Assembly (NCBI GenBank): GCA_036365455.1
Contig: JAWQUS010000020.1
Span: 2,329,001 to 2,393,000 of the forward strand
Source: Macrosoma leucophasiata
Lineage: Eukaryota; Arthropoda; Insecta; Lepidoptera; Hedylidae
Reading direction: 5' to 3'
Length of the DNA: 64,000 nucleotides
The translations under genes and the position numbers were made by a program. Positions 1-10,680 of the stretch are shown one piece after another. Numbering within the stretch: position 1 is the first letter of the stretch; each line of letters begins with the position of its first letter. The notes beneath the pieces are model-generated. The model was not told where the DNA came from. It saw only the letters and a program-made list of their open reading frames with translations, and ran no database searches.

Positions 1-235
1 TATACTTGCCGCTAAATGGTGGTGTTCAGCACTATAGTGTTCCGGTCAGGTGGTAATGTACGGTCCTGTAATTGCCGGCACGGAGGCATAACACCTAATG
101 CCTCAGGAGTGGCAGCGCATCTGCATTTTGACCTCTGGTCATTGTGTGGGTGTCTATAGGCTGCAGTGCTTGCTTAACATCAATGTGAACTGCATGCTTG
201 TTTGCCACTTTAGTTTTACGATATTTTAGTAACAA
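1..235 (+). repeat. Interspersed repeat family A (head missing)
   Basis: Copy of the most abundant repeat here, called family A. A full unit (best copy 31209-31490) begins GGTGGTAGAGCTCCAGTGAC, passes through GTGTTCAGCACTATCGTGTT, GGCATAACACCTTAGGCCTC and CTATAGGCTGCAGTCATCAC, and ends at GCATGCTTGTTTGCCACTTT with an A-rich tail. This copy enters at the TACTTGCCGCTAAATGG stage, so it continues left of the window. It lies in the intron after the 302-437 exon. No protein is encoded. The A-rich 3' end suggests a SINE-like or other retroposed element, but no Pol III boxes were seen. Confidence 0.8.
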
Positions 236-301
236 AAACAATACAATAAAGAGCGTATTTTTTAAATACCGTCAACGTATGAATGTAAACTCATTACGTA
301 C

Positions 302-437
302 CTATGCGGCTGCAACGTGGGATGTAGTGGGCTGACGTTAGACACTCTGACGTCATACCCCGCCGCCACCCCGCCCAACAAGGCCGCCATGTTGTACAGA
401 ACCAGCTCGATTATACTAGGCTTCTTGTATTTGTATC
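302..437 (-). CDS. slpr: Mixed-lineage kinase, C-terminal exon continuing past the left edge
   Basis: Acceptor TTTACATTTCAG|GATAC and donor GCATAG|GTACGT frame 136 bases with an open phase. The reading is G-YKYKKPSIIELVLYNMAALL, GGVAAGYDVRVSNVSPLHPT, LQPHR. The SIIELVLYNMAALL..VA.GYDV segment is hydrophobic and helical and resembles a short conserved block near the C terminus of insect MLK proteins (recalled only loosely). The exon leaves in phase 2, so at least one more exon lies left of base 1. The run of 23 A at about 488-510 is, on this strand, a T-tract about 50 bases upstream of the acceptor. Confidence 0.75.
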
Positions 438-974
438 CTGAAATGTAAAAATAAATAATTAAAAAAAGGATCAATAAAATTTAGTTGAAAAAAAAAAAAA
501 AAAAAAAAAACAATTATGTACGACGGATTTATCTTGCGTATGCTTAAAAAATTATGAAGTTTCGGTCGCTTTTCAGGTGACACTTGTCTGACAGAAATTT
601 GAAAATATTTTTTTAACGGGAATTGTACTGAAGTTCATTGCTTATATTACTTATTGCCCTCGTATTGAATCTCTACTAATGTGTATCGATACTCTAAAAA
701 CAAAACTTTAGAACTTATAGAAAAGAATCCATGTTTCACCCAGAGAAAAAAAATTGCGTACCTGCATGCGGCCCTTCTGTCGCTTGTTTCTCTACAGAAT
801 TATTTTGATATACTCGTAATATATAACTATGTGTAACAAAAATTTTGTTGGGGTTAAAATTCTTTTTTTTTTTTTGCAATTATAAGAAGAAATAGAAATT
901 ATAAAACATGAAGATTTTGAAAAACTAATCAAGAGAAAAAAATATTTTTTACAATCGATCTGTTAAATGCTTAC
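438..974. other. Intron, no gene seen
   Basis: AT-rich intronic sequence between the two leftmost exons. It holds a run of 23 A (about 488-510) and a T run near 865-875. No open frame or repeat copy was recognised. Confidence 0.6.
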
Positions 975-1064
975 CTTCAGTGCTGTATAACGTCGGCATG
1001 GGTATCGTGTACCTCGACGACGTGCTCAGTGGGAACTCCGGTCCCCAATCGTCCGGACTGAAGT
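975..1064 (-). CDS. slpr: Mixed-lineage kinase, C-terminal exon (short)
   Basis: Clean exon with acceptor TTTCCTTACACAG|AC and donor ACTGAAG|GTAAGC. It encodes FSPDDWGPEFPLSTSSRYTI and PMPTLYSTE. The entry phase (2 bases completing a codon) matches the donors that leave one base, including that of 12898-13134; with its G the split codon is Asp. It exits in phase 1, and the next exon (302-437) completes a Gly codon. The splice sites and open frame are convincing; membership in slpr is inferred from position, strand and phase. Confidence 0.72.
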
Positions 1065-3385
1065 CTGTGTAAGGAAAACAACCTATATGAATGGAAAAAC
1101 GGCGTGTTAGTGTACTAAGAGTGCGTGCTGACTGCTCGTTTACGTGTTCAGTTCAGTTATTTACAACATACTCCATGTTAACACTAAACTGGCAGTCTTG
1201 ATGAATTCATAAACGCCTTTAGGTCCATGATTAGTTGAAACAATCGTAATTATACGTTTATAAATCCAATGTTAAATATAAAATGAATGAGTTATAGAAA
1301 AAAAATGTTTTATACACTGTTGAGAAAAAGATACGAGAACAAAATTAAAACAATTTTGCATGATTTTTTTTTACATTACAAATGATGTTATAATATGCCA
1401 TCTGTACAACAGAATATCAATTGTGTGGTCAAAAAACACCAGGTTATACTTTATTATACACAATTTAATTATTTTACAAATAACAGTGTATAACGGCTAG
1501 GAAGTTGTATCTGATATAGACACAACAAAAATGAGGAATAAAGACAGACATTTTCCTCCATTTTCGAGGGAACCATGCATAAAAATATGAACTACGCATG
1601 CCAAACAGTTCATTCTAATACATATAAAGCAACATAAAAAGCGTAACAAAGTGAATATAATAATCTATCATACTTACATGTGCAAAATAACTTGTCATAG
1701 CACTTATCTTGGGCACATTTTCATTGTTAATTTTATTTGTGGTAAGTTTTTTCTTATCTCCCGCCATATCCCGATTATTAGCCGGAGTGAGATAAGCGGA
1801 AGCTTTATTTTCACTTGTCTTTTTCACCCTTCACCGTTTTTTATCTGTAGTCTATGGTGATTAACTTCATTATGGTTTGTTTCTTTCTTTGTTTCAATGT
1901 TAAGGGGATTGTTAGTAGCTATTTGATTAGTAGACCCATGTTAAAAAAATACACCAGCTTCGATTTTATGGAAAAGGTTTATTTGATATATAAAAAAAAT
2001 TACTAGTATAAACTATAAAAGAACCAGATCACCAAAGAATTTCCTATCATATTCCGATTGATTTCTTTTATACAAAATTATAATCAGAGCATGTTTTGGT
2101 TGAAAATTTGGAATACGGCTCTGGGTATCGACAATTATTCTGATAAGCCTCTCGTGAGTCCACCACCACAGGAACATTGTTACTGCCGAATGTTACAGCG
2201 GGAAATTGTCAATTTGTACTATTATACACTCTGTTCTACAGTCTAGCATTGGAAGCCTATTTGACACTTCACCATATTCCTCCTTAATCTACGAAACACG
2301 CGCGTACTTAACAATATTACAATTTAAAATGCATCATTACGCAAATGCAACTACAATTAACAGTCGTCACGTTTGGAAAAAAATACTGCAAACATCAAAT
2401 AGACTTCCAGATACAAAACGACATTAGACCATTGTAAACATTTGAAAGCGTGCCATATATGATATGGTGAAAGAAACGTAGCGAAGATACGAACTAACAA
2501 ATAAGTAAGTACGACAAATACATACATATAATAATATGACTTAAAACTGTACCGTATATAGCGTAAAACTATGAACTGAAAAGCATGCATAGCACTTATT
2601 TTTATCTAGACAGGCTGGAAGCAAACAAATGCTTACAATTTACAAAAAAAAAAAAACAAATGTCAACTGTCAAAACTAAAACATAAAAACATGTCTATAA
2701 CTACGAACACGCACATAACATAAGACAATATTACGTCAATTCCAAAGAACATTTGTTTAATTAATAATTACTATAAATTAAAATGCTTAATAGTAAATTG
2801 TTCCCTAATGTCTGTCACAGTAGAAATCTAATGAATTTTGTTGCCTATACACAAACTTTGTGACACAATTATTGCAATATATGAAAAGTATATCTTAAAT
2901 AAAATTACATTGGAGATTCTTAGATGATTCAAGTTAAATGATGTATCAAGGGATATCTACAGACATGGACATCGCCAGCGGGGAGCCCCTAATAAGTACA
3001 ACAAACTTGTCCCCTCTCCCCCTTAAAGCCAAATTGTCCCCCATTAAATCGTCGGCTAGTGAAGCCCTTGTCTGCAGCTAATACAAACGAATACATAATA
3101 TCAATGGTGACAAACTTTAAAGCATACGAAGAGATACTCACAAGGATACGGCAAATTGTCCTGAGATGTCCCTTTAGCGCAGCAAGAACAAAACATTGGT
3201 CCAAATTAGATTACAACATAATTTACTAACAATTCACTAAGCGTCAATTGTGATCGCGAAAAAGAAAGGGCAGTGTGAAGGTTTTTTTTTGTGCTTTTTT
3301 TTAACGTCTTTTATCACAACAATGCGGTTTCCTCTCCGCGATTTAGTTTCAATACAATTTGGCAAGATCCTAATTATCTTGTTCA
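1065..3385. other. Long AT-rich intron stretch
   Basis: No recognisable exon, RNA gene or repeat copy; only short open frames typical of AT-rich non-coding DNA. Presumed part of the large intron between the 975-1064 exon and the next upstream exon. Confidence 0.5.
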
Positions 3386-3393
3386 GTCTAATT

Positions 3394-3704
3394 CATACAG
3401 CAACGCGGGCCACCGGCCGCCGCGGCGGACCGGAAGGGAGTTTCCATAGCGTTTATTACCGATGCAAGACAGTCTGTAATTTTTTGCGGGGGGGGGAGGA
3501 CTACTTGTGATACACACACATACACTACAAAAATCGTCTATTACTACGAAACTCAAACCTTGACTTTAACAAAATACATAAACAATTTCACGCACACATT
3601 TAAACATCTGGGCGACCATTTGGGCTTGTATTTTGATAGAGGGGAAAGCCTGCATATGGCTACCTCCCCTCCGGTCCACGGCCGGTGGCCCGTGTTGGTC
3701 TATG
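3394..3704 (+). mobile_element. hAT-type MITE, family B copy 1
   Basis: A 311-bp element with long terminal inverted repeats: CATACAGCAACGCGGGCCAC on the left mirrors GGCCCGTGTTGGTCTATG on the right, followed inside by CCGCGGCGGACCGG and GGCTAC-CTCCCC. Flanks GTCTAATT (3386-3393) and GTCTAATC (3705-3712) form an 8-bp target duplication with one mismatch. Eight-bp duplications and a CA... terminus point to the hAT superfamily. It has no coding capacity. Confidence 0.85.
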
Positions 3705-3712
3705 GTCTAATC

Positions 3713-6040
3713 TAACTGAAATTTATTTAAGTCTTTAAAACGTATTAAAACTAAAATTTAAAATTAAATGCCTACATATCTAACTCTGCTTGCGCAGTAA
3801 TCGCTAGCCGCATTTGTGACCAGTAACAAAATACTACGTAATTTTAACAGTTCTACGCGATCCAATCAATAAATAGTGAAATCTATTGGTGACGAATGTA
3901 GCTAGCGACATTAAAAAGTAATCTAACCTAAGTCCTATTAGATAAAAAATTGGAGGGTTAGATCTGACCTCTGACGTCATTCTAATTGACAATTACTAGA
4001 GCTTTTCACATTGAAATATCCATTACATTGCTGCTTGTAGTTCAACGAAGTATATGCCTACGTAACAAGATTCAATGTTTGACTAAGTTATCGAAAAAAT
4101 GTAGACAATCATGGGCCAGGTCAAAAAAAAATCTTTGACATTTTACAAATTACTAAAGACTGAATTATTGGCCAAAGCATTTTTCGTACGTCACAAGTCG
4201 CTAGAGGAATTTCTGGTAAAAGAAGATACCGTATTTTTTTTTAATTGATTCTTTTAAAGTTACATGTATAGGAGATGTTGCGAGCTCGGCTCTGGTTCGT
4301 ATACGTCCTCAAAATATGGGTAAATTGAAGAAGAATCCGAAAAAAATACAATTAATTTATTCAACAATATATTTTAGAGTTACAACCACATTTAATTCAA
4401 ACGATTTTATCACTTTCAACTATGTTAAACATGGCGGCGATACAGCCGACACTTGGGATCAATCGATTTCGATAGTATTTAGAAAATATTACTTTTTTCT
4501 CCAAGTACATAATCAAAATACAATTTAAAAAATGAAAATGTCAAAATGACATCGCCCGCCATATTCGCCATGTTGGTTTTGAGTAGCAATTCTTACTGCA
4601 AATAATGTTTTGTAACTGCAAACAAAGCTAAATAAGTGCAGTAAAAAACGTTTTTATATTGATTTTGCCTGTTTAATAATATTGTGTACAATACATGGCC
4701 GGAGGTCCATACATTTTTGCAACATCTCCTTTAGTTTGGTGGGTTAACTGTTCCTTGTTAAACCACTCAAACAAACCGTTCAATGTGAAAAGGATGAGTC
4801 GCATATTAAATTCAAGACATAAGCGTAGCAAGGTCGGCCACATTCTGTTTTTGAAAGAGTATAACAAATGAGCAAAATGACTGTAATTTTATACAGTTGG
4901 AATAATTTATCAACACAACAAAACGCTAGGGGTTCTTAAGGAAGCGATCCGATACGAAGATCGGCATTCAACTGTATAAACAACCTCGGACTAACAACGT
5001 CACAGACTAAATTAAAGGCAAAAAATAAGTTTAATTTTTAAAAATATTGCTTAAAGATTTTGTAAAAAATATATTTAAATTTTTGCAAATATATTTCGTT
5101 CGGAAACTACTTTGTTTTACCTAGCTACGCTTATATTTATGATTTATATACCAACCTATTTTTAAACAGCAACTTATATTTTTAAAAATCCAAGACCGTC
5201 GCGATTTATGTTAAAATTGCCGAATTTTTCGTACACGATGAAATTATAATACAATTTATTACACTCATATTATAATGCATTTTGGAAAAGAGTCTTCTTC
5301 TTTCTTTTGGTTAATGGCAACTACCAACTTTTAAGGGTAATTCTGCCAAGGAAAAGAGTCGTTTTCATCAAGACATCTTGGTTTGCGCGACAATCTGACA
5401 AGACAATGACAGACAGCTTATGACCTTATATTATGACTAAAGTATAGCTTACTGAAAATAAGTCTTTTTATATTTTTTTTTAACTTACAATCTACTTCTT
5501 AACCTAATATCAAATCCTGGAACATTAGCGTATTTACAATTAATATGATTGCTCAAGGACGAGCGTTTTATTTTCGGTACAAAAACAAGTATTTTGGTAA
5601 AAAATGTTGTTTGTCGCGGGTTCAAGATATATTCAAAAGGAATGTGTTAGTGTTTAGTAAAAAATGATATGTTTTCAATATGGCAACACATTTGTACCTT
5701 TTGTATATCTATGTTATTGGGAGATCTTTATTTAATGCAATTCATCTATAATGTGAGAACCTTTCCAAACGAAATCATCGATAATCTAGCGATTATTAAA
5801 GTTTCATTTGACTACCCCCCTTTTTTGTATATATCAGCAATTACTGTACTATTACATGCGAACACCATATAAAGTTTGTCCGATTTCGAAGGTCCAAAAC
5901 GCATCGCGTCTTTAAATTACTTTTGTATTTTGTTGCGTATCAGTATCATTAAAAATGCATTCGTTTCACAAATTATAGTTACGACATTTTATTTATTAAG
6001 TTCTACGCAGACCTGAGCCTTACCCGCTACCGCATACGGC
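3713..6040. other. Intron stretch without recognised features
   Basis: AT-rich. Short open frames (for example 4316-4528) have no recognisable motif. A small duplicated phrase 'ggaaaagagtc' occurs near 5284 and 5350. Nothing else could be supported. Confidence 0.5.
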
Positions 6041-6390
6041 AGCTAACCCGCGTGGGGATGCGGTTCAATTACTGTTCATACCTAAGCGGAAAGTTTCGCT
6101 ACCGCTACGGGTAGCGAAGCGAAACTTTCCGCTTCGCTGGCGAAACTTCTTGGTTTTATTTAAACTACTATTCTTATTTTATTTCAACGACTATCCTTTT
6201 TTTTTACTATTTTACTACGTTTTATTTCAACTATTCTTATTTTATTATGATCTAGCAAAACTTGTTTCGCCGAACAAGAAGCGAAACAATACCGCTGTAC
6301 CGACTATGTTCCGCTCTAGTCGCGGAACTTCATACAAAATACCGGAGCGAAACCTGCTCCTCACGTCGGTAGCGAATAACGCGCAGTTCT
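6040..6390. repeat. Region of palindromes with a repeated 'gcgaaac' phrase
   Basis: CGGAAAGTTTCGCT (from 6088) is mirrored by AGCGAAACTTTCCG about 17 bases later, and the 17-base centre contains a smaller hairpin (CTACC / GGTAG). The phrase gcgaaac recurs several times up to about 6350. This looks like a decayed foldback element. It lies just 3' (in gene sense) of the stop codon of the 6426-6805 exon. Confidence 0.45.
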
Positions 6391-6425
6391 CAATAGGGCT
6401 TGTTTGAGGGATTTTCCATGAAAAG

Positions 6426-6805
6426 CTACTCGTCCCTAAGCAACTCCGTGGTCTCGGAGGACAGGTTGCCGGCGACGGCCAAGAGGCCGGCGAGGCTGTT
6501 GGAGCGGATGCTCTTGAGGAAGTTCCGTTTGACTTCGCCGTGGCTACCCTTGCGGTTTTTCTCCGCGGGCATGTCGAACACCGCGTCGTAGTGGTGCGGG
6601 ATGTCGGCGGTGGACGTGGTGAACATGAGGCAGGGGAAGAACCTGTTCCTCCTCGGTTCGTCGTTCTCGTATAGCAGGTCGTCGTGGCTGCCGCTTCGCT
6701 TCTTCGCCAGTTCGGATTTGGGCGTTCGCACTTGGGATTTCGACTTGCGCGGCTTGCGTTTCGTTTCGTCGATCGTGGTTATCGTTAAGCCGGTGTCCCG
6801 TTGCT
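6426..6805 (-). CDS. slpr: Probable alternative 3'-terminal exon of the mixed-lineage kinase gene
   Basis: GC-rich minus-strand reading of 125 residues ending in TAG. It reads EQRDTGLTITTIDETKRKPR, KSKSQVRTPKSELAKKRSGS, HDDLLYENDEPRRNRFFPCL, MFTTSTADIPHHYDAVFDMP and finishes ETTELLRDE. It is basic and Ser/Lys-rich at the start. If the acceptor is ACAATAG|AG at 6806-6807, the phase fits the donor of the 12898-13134 exon (Gly/Glu codon completed). The pyrimidine tract before that AG is poor, which lowers confidence. An internal GGTAGC at about 6544-6548 could be a weak phase-1 donor to the 975-1064 exon, making this an internal exon. Base composition and lack of repeat similarity argue for real coding sequence. 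Assignment to slpr rests on strand, order and phase, not on a recognised domain. Confidence 0.6.
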
Positions 6806-8069
6806 CTATTGTTTGATGCAAGGCATTTTATACATGTGCGGATATTGATACGCGTTGGGTCGTATGTACGACAAGAACGGTTTTTGCGAAGCAGATTTTA
6901 GTTCTTCAACGAGATTTATATAATAGAGAAGACATCAAAAACTAATGGCCGGTTCCGTTTTCAAATTGATTTGACAGATATTTATGTTTATAGAGACGTT
7001 ATCACGTCATCTGTCATGCTACTACGGCAAAGTGTGGTAAACTAACTTCTGGAAACAAGAACCATGCTACCAAGGGGAGTGTCTTGTTTTGTACTTTAGT
7101 ACATATAGGGCAATATTTTTCTTTGATTATTTGTTTAATGTTTGTGTTAAATACATTTCGATAATGCCGCATCACAGACTTCGTATTTATGAAGATCTTC
7201 ATGGCGCAAAAAAAACTAATCCGCTGCGAGAATCGGACGGAAGGCTTATTTAGCGGCAACATTTATAAACTACAACGCATATTCTGCTCGGCAAAAATCG
7301 TTTAACATTATTTTGGTGTGCGAGCGTTCGCGCGAACCAGGTATTTGCTTATTAATATTGACGAAGCATTTTGCAGTTGTATGTATGTGATAAAAAGACT
7401 TGATATTCGCGTTGCGTATTTCGTACGAACGCCCCTCACCTAAATTAGGATTTGTATAGTTCGTGATAGTTGATATGTCATAACTATGCTATACTTTGTA
7501 CATTACGCAATATGATCATAGTTAGCGGTTACAAGGAATGTTGAAATCTAGAGCTTATTTCGCTGTAAAGGAAATTGTTATTCATCATTGATAGTTCAAA
7601 CTCTTTAATAAACAAATATCTATCTAAAAACAAAATAGGTATACAGTACACGCAAAACTTAAATGCGTCCGTGAAGTAAGTTAAAGTCTCTGAGAAGAAA
7701 GCGATTTTATGGTATAAGAAGGGATACGCGAGAAGGAAAATGTGGCAGAAGTTCGTGTTCATAAGGCAAACGTTGAAACTAACTCTCTTTCTGCTCTGTT
7801 TGTTTTTTTGTGTCTATAATTTGTTAAGGACTTTGAGTCGTCGTGCGACTATGCCAGCCCCGTGGTTGCTAATTAATGTCACCTAATCAAGAATTTATAA
7901 TATTACATGTACCATTGCAAAGCATTTTACTAATATCACTCAGAGGGTCGGCTAAGATGCTGTGGATTTCACTTAAATGCCTTAAATCTACACCGCGATT
8001 TATTTATTTTAATATTATAGATCTTAAAGTAGCGCTCCGTTCACACTCCATCACGATGTGGTACACATC
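6806..8069. other. Intron stretch without recognised features
   Basis: AT-rich sequence between the 6426-6805 exon and a MITE at 8078. No exon with both splice signals and a convincing reading was seen, though a short one could be missed. Confidence 0.5.
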
Positions 8070-8077
8070 CTCTAGCC

Positions 8078-8407
8078 CAGAACTTCCCAAACTAATTTTT
8101 CTTGTAGACCCTTTACAATTTTTTCTGGTTTCTGTGGACCCCCGTCCTTGCTACATTTATATCACATTCCCATATTTCCAATTTTTATTCACGCCTACGT
8201 AGACCCCTCTCGAGTCTCCCATGGACCACTTTGGGAATCACTGGTATGATGCAAGTAAATTGGTACTATCGGTGTATGTGTTGAGATCCATTATCGTGGA
8301 CCACAATTTTCACATCATGGATCCCCAATTTTTTTTTTCTGACGCCGACCCCTTTCAATTTGTCATAGACCCCCAGGGGTCGATATAGACCACTTTGGGA
8401 ATCACTG
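8078..8407 (+). mobile_element. hAT-type MITE, family C
   Basis: A 330-bp element flanked by an exact 8-bp duplication CTCTAGCC (8070-8077 and 8408-8415). The left end CAGAACTTCCCAAACT pairs with the right end read in reverse (CAGTGATTCCCAAAGTGG). The CAGTG-TTCCCAAA type of terminus is characteristic of hAT elements. The right terminus (ACCACTTTGGGAATCACTG) is duplicated internally, ending near 8243, so the element carries a second copy of its own end. It is non-coding. Confidence 0.85.
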
Positions 8408-8415
8408 CTCTAGCC

Positions 8416-8972
8416 TATCACAAGAGGTACAATTTGGCGAGTTCATGAGCCTCATTAGAAACTTAAAAGCATTGAGTGGAATGTGACCGGCGCGAAACCT
8501 GTGCGTAATTTCAATCATCTTCCTTCTCAACTTACTATTTATATGTTTGGTTGTAGCGAGCAAAGAGACTGGTGCAGTTTACGCAGCCGACTTCACTCAA
8601 TGGCATTTAAGTTTTGCGCGTACAGTACATATGCTGCAGTGTTGTGAGCTAAGTGAAGTTATGATTATAAAACTTCACAGTAAGATATTTCCATTAGCGA
8701 GTTTGAAAATATACTGTGTCATAATTTTTTTTTGTAAATACTTATGACATAAATGAAACCTGCTGGTATAGTCAGTCTGAAGTTGTGTTCATGTTATTTT
8801 AATAAGCTTAATTAATATCATTTAGTATTAAAAAATAAATGACCAGTATGAAACAACGCGACCGCTGATCAAGGGGAGAAGAGCAATTCTCTATTTTTTA
8901 TTTTACCGGACAAGACTGAAAATACATTGCAAAATTAAAATTGCAAACCAAATTGTATTCGTCAAAATTCAT
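8416..8972. other. Intron stretch without recognised features
   Basis: No exon, RNA gene or recognised repeat seen. Confidence 0.45.
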
Positions 8973-9119
8973 ACCCCCTTATTCATAAACGTATTTTAGC
9001 AAAAGTGTTGCTAATCTCTCCTTTGTCTTTTTCTATCCTGCACATTTGTCAATGCAACTGACAAAGACTAGCATTCTATAGCTAAAACGTATCTAAAGTA
9101 CGTTTATGCATAAGGGGGA
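8973..9119. mobile_element. Small MITE, family D copy 1
   Basis: A 147-bp element whose left end ACCCCCTTATTCATAAACG mirrors its right end CGTTTATGCATAAGGGGG. A second copy with the same internal sequence (GTGTTGCTAATCTCTCCTTT) is at 42571-42711. The target duplication is ambiguous (2-3 bp, AT/TA-like). Non-coding. Confidence 0.75.
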
Positions 9120-9424
9120 TAAGGATTTAAATTGACCCCCAAGGGCAGTAGTTGCGTTCCTATGTGGTATCAATGGTGTTATTATTAGATATCTTACTAA
9201 GATATTATACCTATTAATTTTTGTTAATATTCTCATTACCTTTAAGTTAAATCTTAACAGCACCATTGGAGAAATATATTTTTTTAATTGCTTTTTGTTG
9301 AATTTTACAAAATTATAAATGAGATATTGTGTGAGATGGTGGTGATCGTATGTGTGTATTTCTATTGTATATTATCTTTGTTGTTGTGTATACTTGGTCC
9401 TCATATCTTAAGAATTGCAACGCA

Positions 9425-9600
9425 TCGGCCTTCTGCCTTGAGATGATCTTTTATGCCTACAGACTGCAATATTCACTTACCATCAATGTGAACTGTGTAA
9501 TTGTTTATGCCAAATAATATGTAATAATACTACGTATAGAATGGACTTCGGCGTCCCGCCCGATTTCCCCGCCTCAACCATCACCCCCCCCCCCCCTCGA
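9425..9600. repeat. Decayed family A piece plus an inverted unassigned repeat with a C13 run
   Basis: About 9440-9515 resembles the 3' part of family A (CTACAGACTGCAATATTCAC, CATCAATGTGAACTG). Bases 9525-9580 (TAATACTACGTATAGAATGG, GATTTCCCCGCCTCA) match the reverse complement of 52150-52245, so a second repeat family abuts it. A run of 13 C (9584-9596) follows. Confidence 0.55.
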
Positions 9601-10090
9601 GAGACAGTTTAATAAATTTCAACAGTGAATTTGTAAGCGGGTGTGCGAACGATCTATTTTTAGTTAGTTTCTGACGTTATTGACGTGACGAATTTACGAT
9701 TGTTTTAGGTCATAACTAGTGATGGGCGATTGTTATGAAAGTAACAATCGAGTTATTGGAATGATTTAGTATTCGAATAATCATTCGTCATTCGAATATT
9801 TTTTTTTTATTCGAATTAATTTTCGGTATTTGAATGTTTTTTTTTATTCGAATGAATTTTCGGTATTCGAATGTTTTTTTTTTCATTCGAAATTTTATAA
9901 GGGTAGCAGTTTTTTCCACCTAAAAATAATTTTATATAATTTTTCCCTATTTATTTCTAATAAGATAATAAGAATAATTTGCATTAAAGTAACAAACCTT
10001 ATTTCATTTTACTGTTGTATTAAGATTTGTTTATTGTTTAGTCTATACTCTTTTTTACAATCGAATGTTTTCTCATAAATACTAATATGT

Positions 10091-10661
10091 CTTTGCCTTT
10101 GGCGGCGTCGTGTGGCGGGTTGCTCACTTCCCTCTAAAATGGTCGAGGAGGGCAATGGCTGTCACATGCGTCATACTCGTGAACGGGTGCTGTTGGTGGG
10201 GACTGGTCTGTTCTGGTTTGCAGGAGCTACATCACATTTAGTAGATAGCAGTTTATTTGCATCTATGCTATGGACGTTCACATTATTTGATTTTTCACGA
10301 TAATCTGTACTAGATTTAAGCTCTCATTTAAAAGAGCTCTTACTGAGTTTGTTGGTCTGTCGGAGTTCTTCTCAGTAGTGACTGCACTTGGAACTCTGCT
10401 AAGTGAATAACTTTGATCTTGACGAATAAGTTTTTCTTTTTCTTCATTTATTATCATTGAAGGAATTGAAAAATTTTGTGATTATTATGTTTTAACTAAG
10501 TAGTTTAAATTCTAATTTTTAATTTACTTTTAATATATGATTTTGCTTTACTTTATGTAATGGTTATTCACTCTAGGTATTTTATATATTTCTTGACGTT
10601 TTGAAAGTATCTGTAAAGATCTATTCGAAATAAAAATATTTTCTATTCTATTCTATTCTAA
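10091..10661 (+). mobile_element. LINE 3' untranslated tail with (TTCTA)n end
   Basis: Non-coding segment ending in repeated TTCTA (about 10639-10661), as in non-LTR retrotransposon tails. A related copy lies at 24425-24990; shared phrases are GAACGGGTGCTG.TGGTGGGG, CTGATCTGTTCTGGT (here CTGGTCTGTTCTGGT), and ACTTGGAACTC.G.CAAGTGAATAA. It is inside the 9717-12739 hAT element. Confidence 0.65.
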
Positions 10662-10680
10662 TAAAAAACTGCGCAGATAC

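Noticed and set aside
484..510. Run of 23 A after AATAAA, suggesting a processed pseudogene tail on the plus strand
   Set aside because: The adjacent sequence is a minus-strand exon (302-437) with good splice sites, so the A run is an intronic T tract of the kinase gene; the AATAAA is coincidental.
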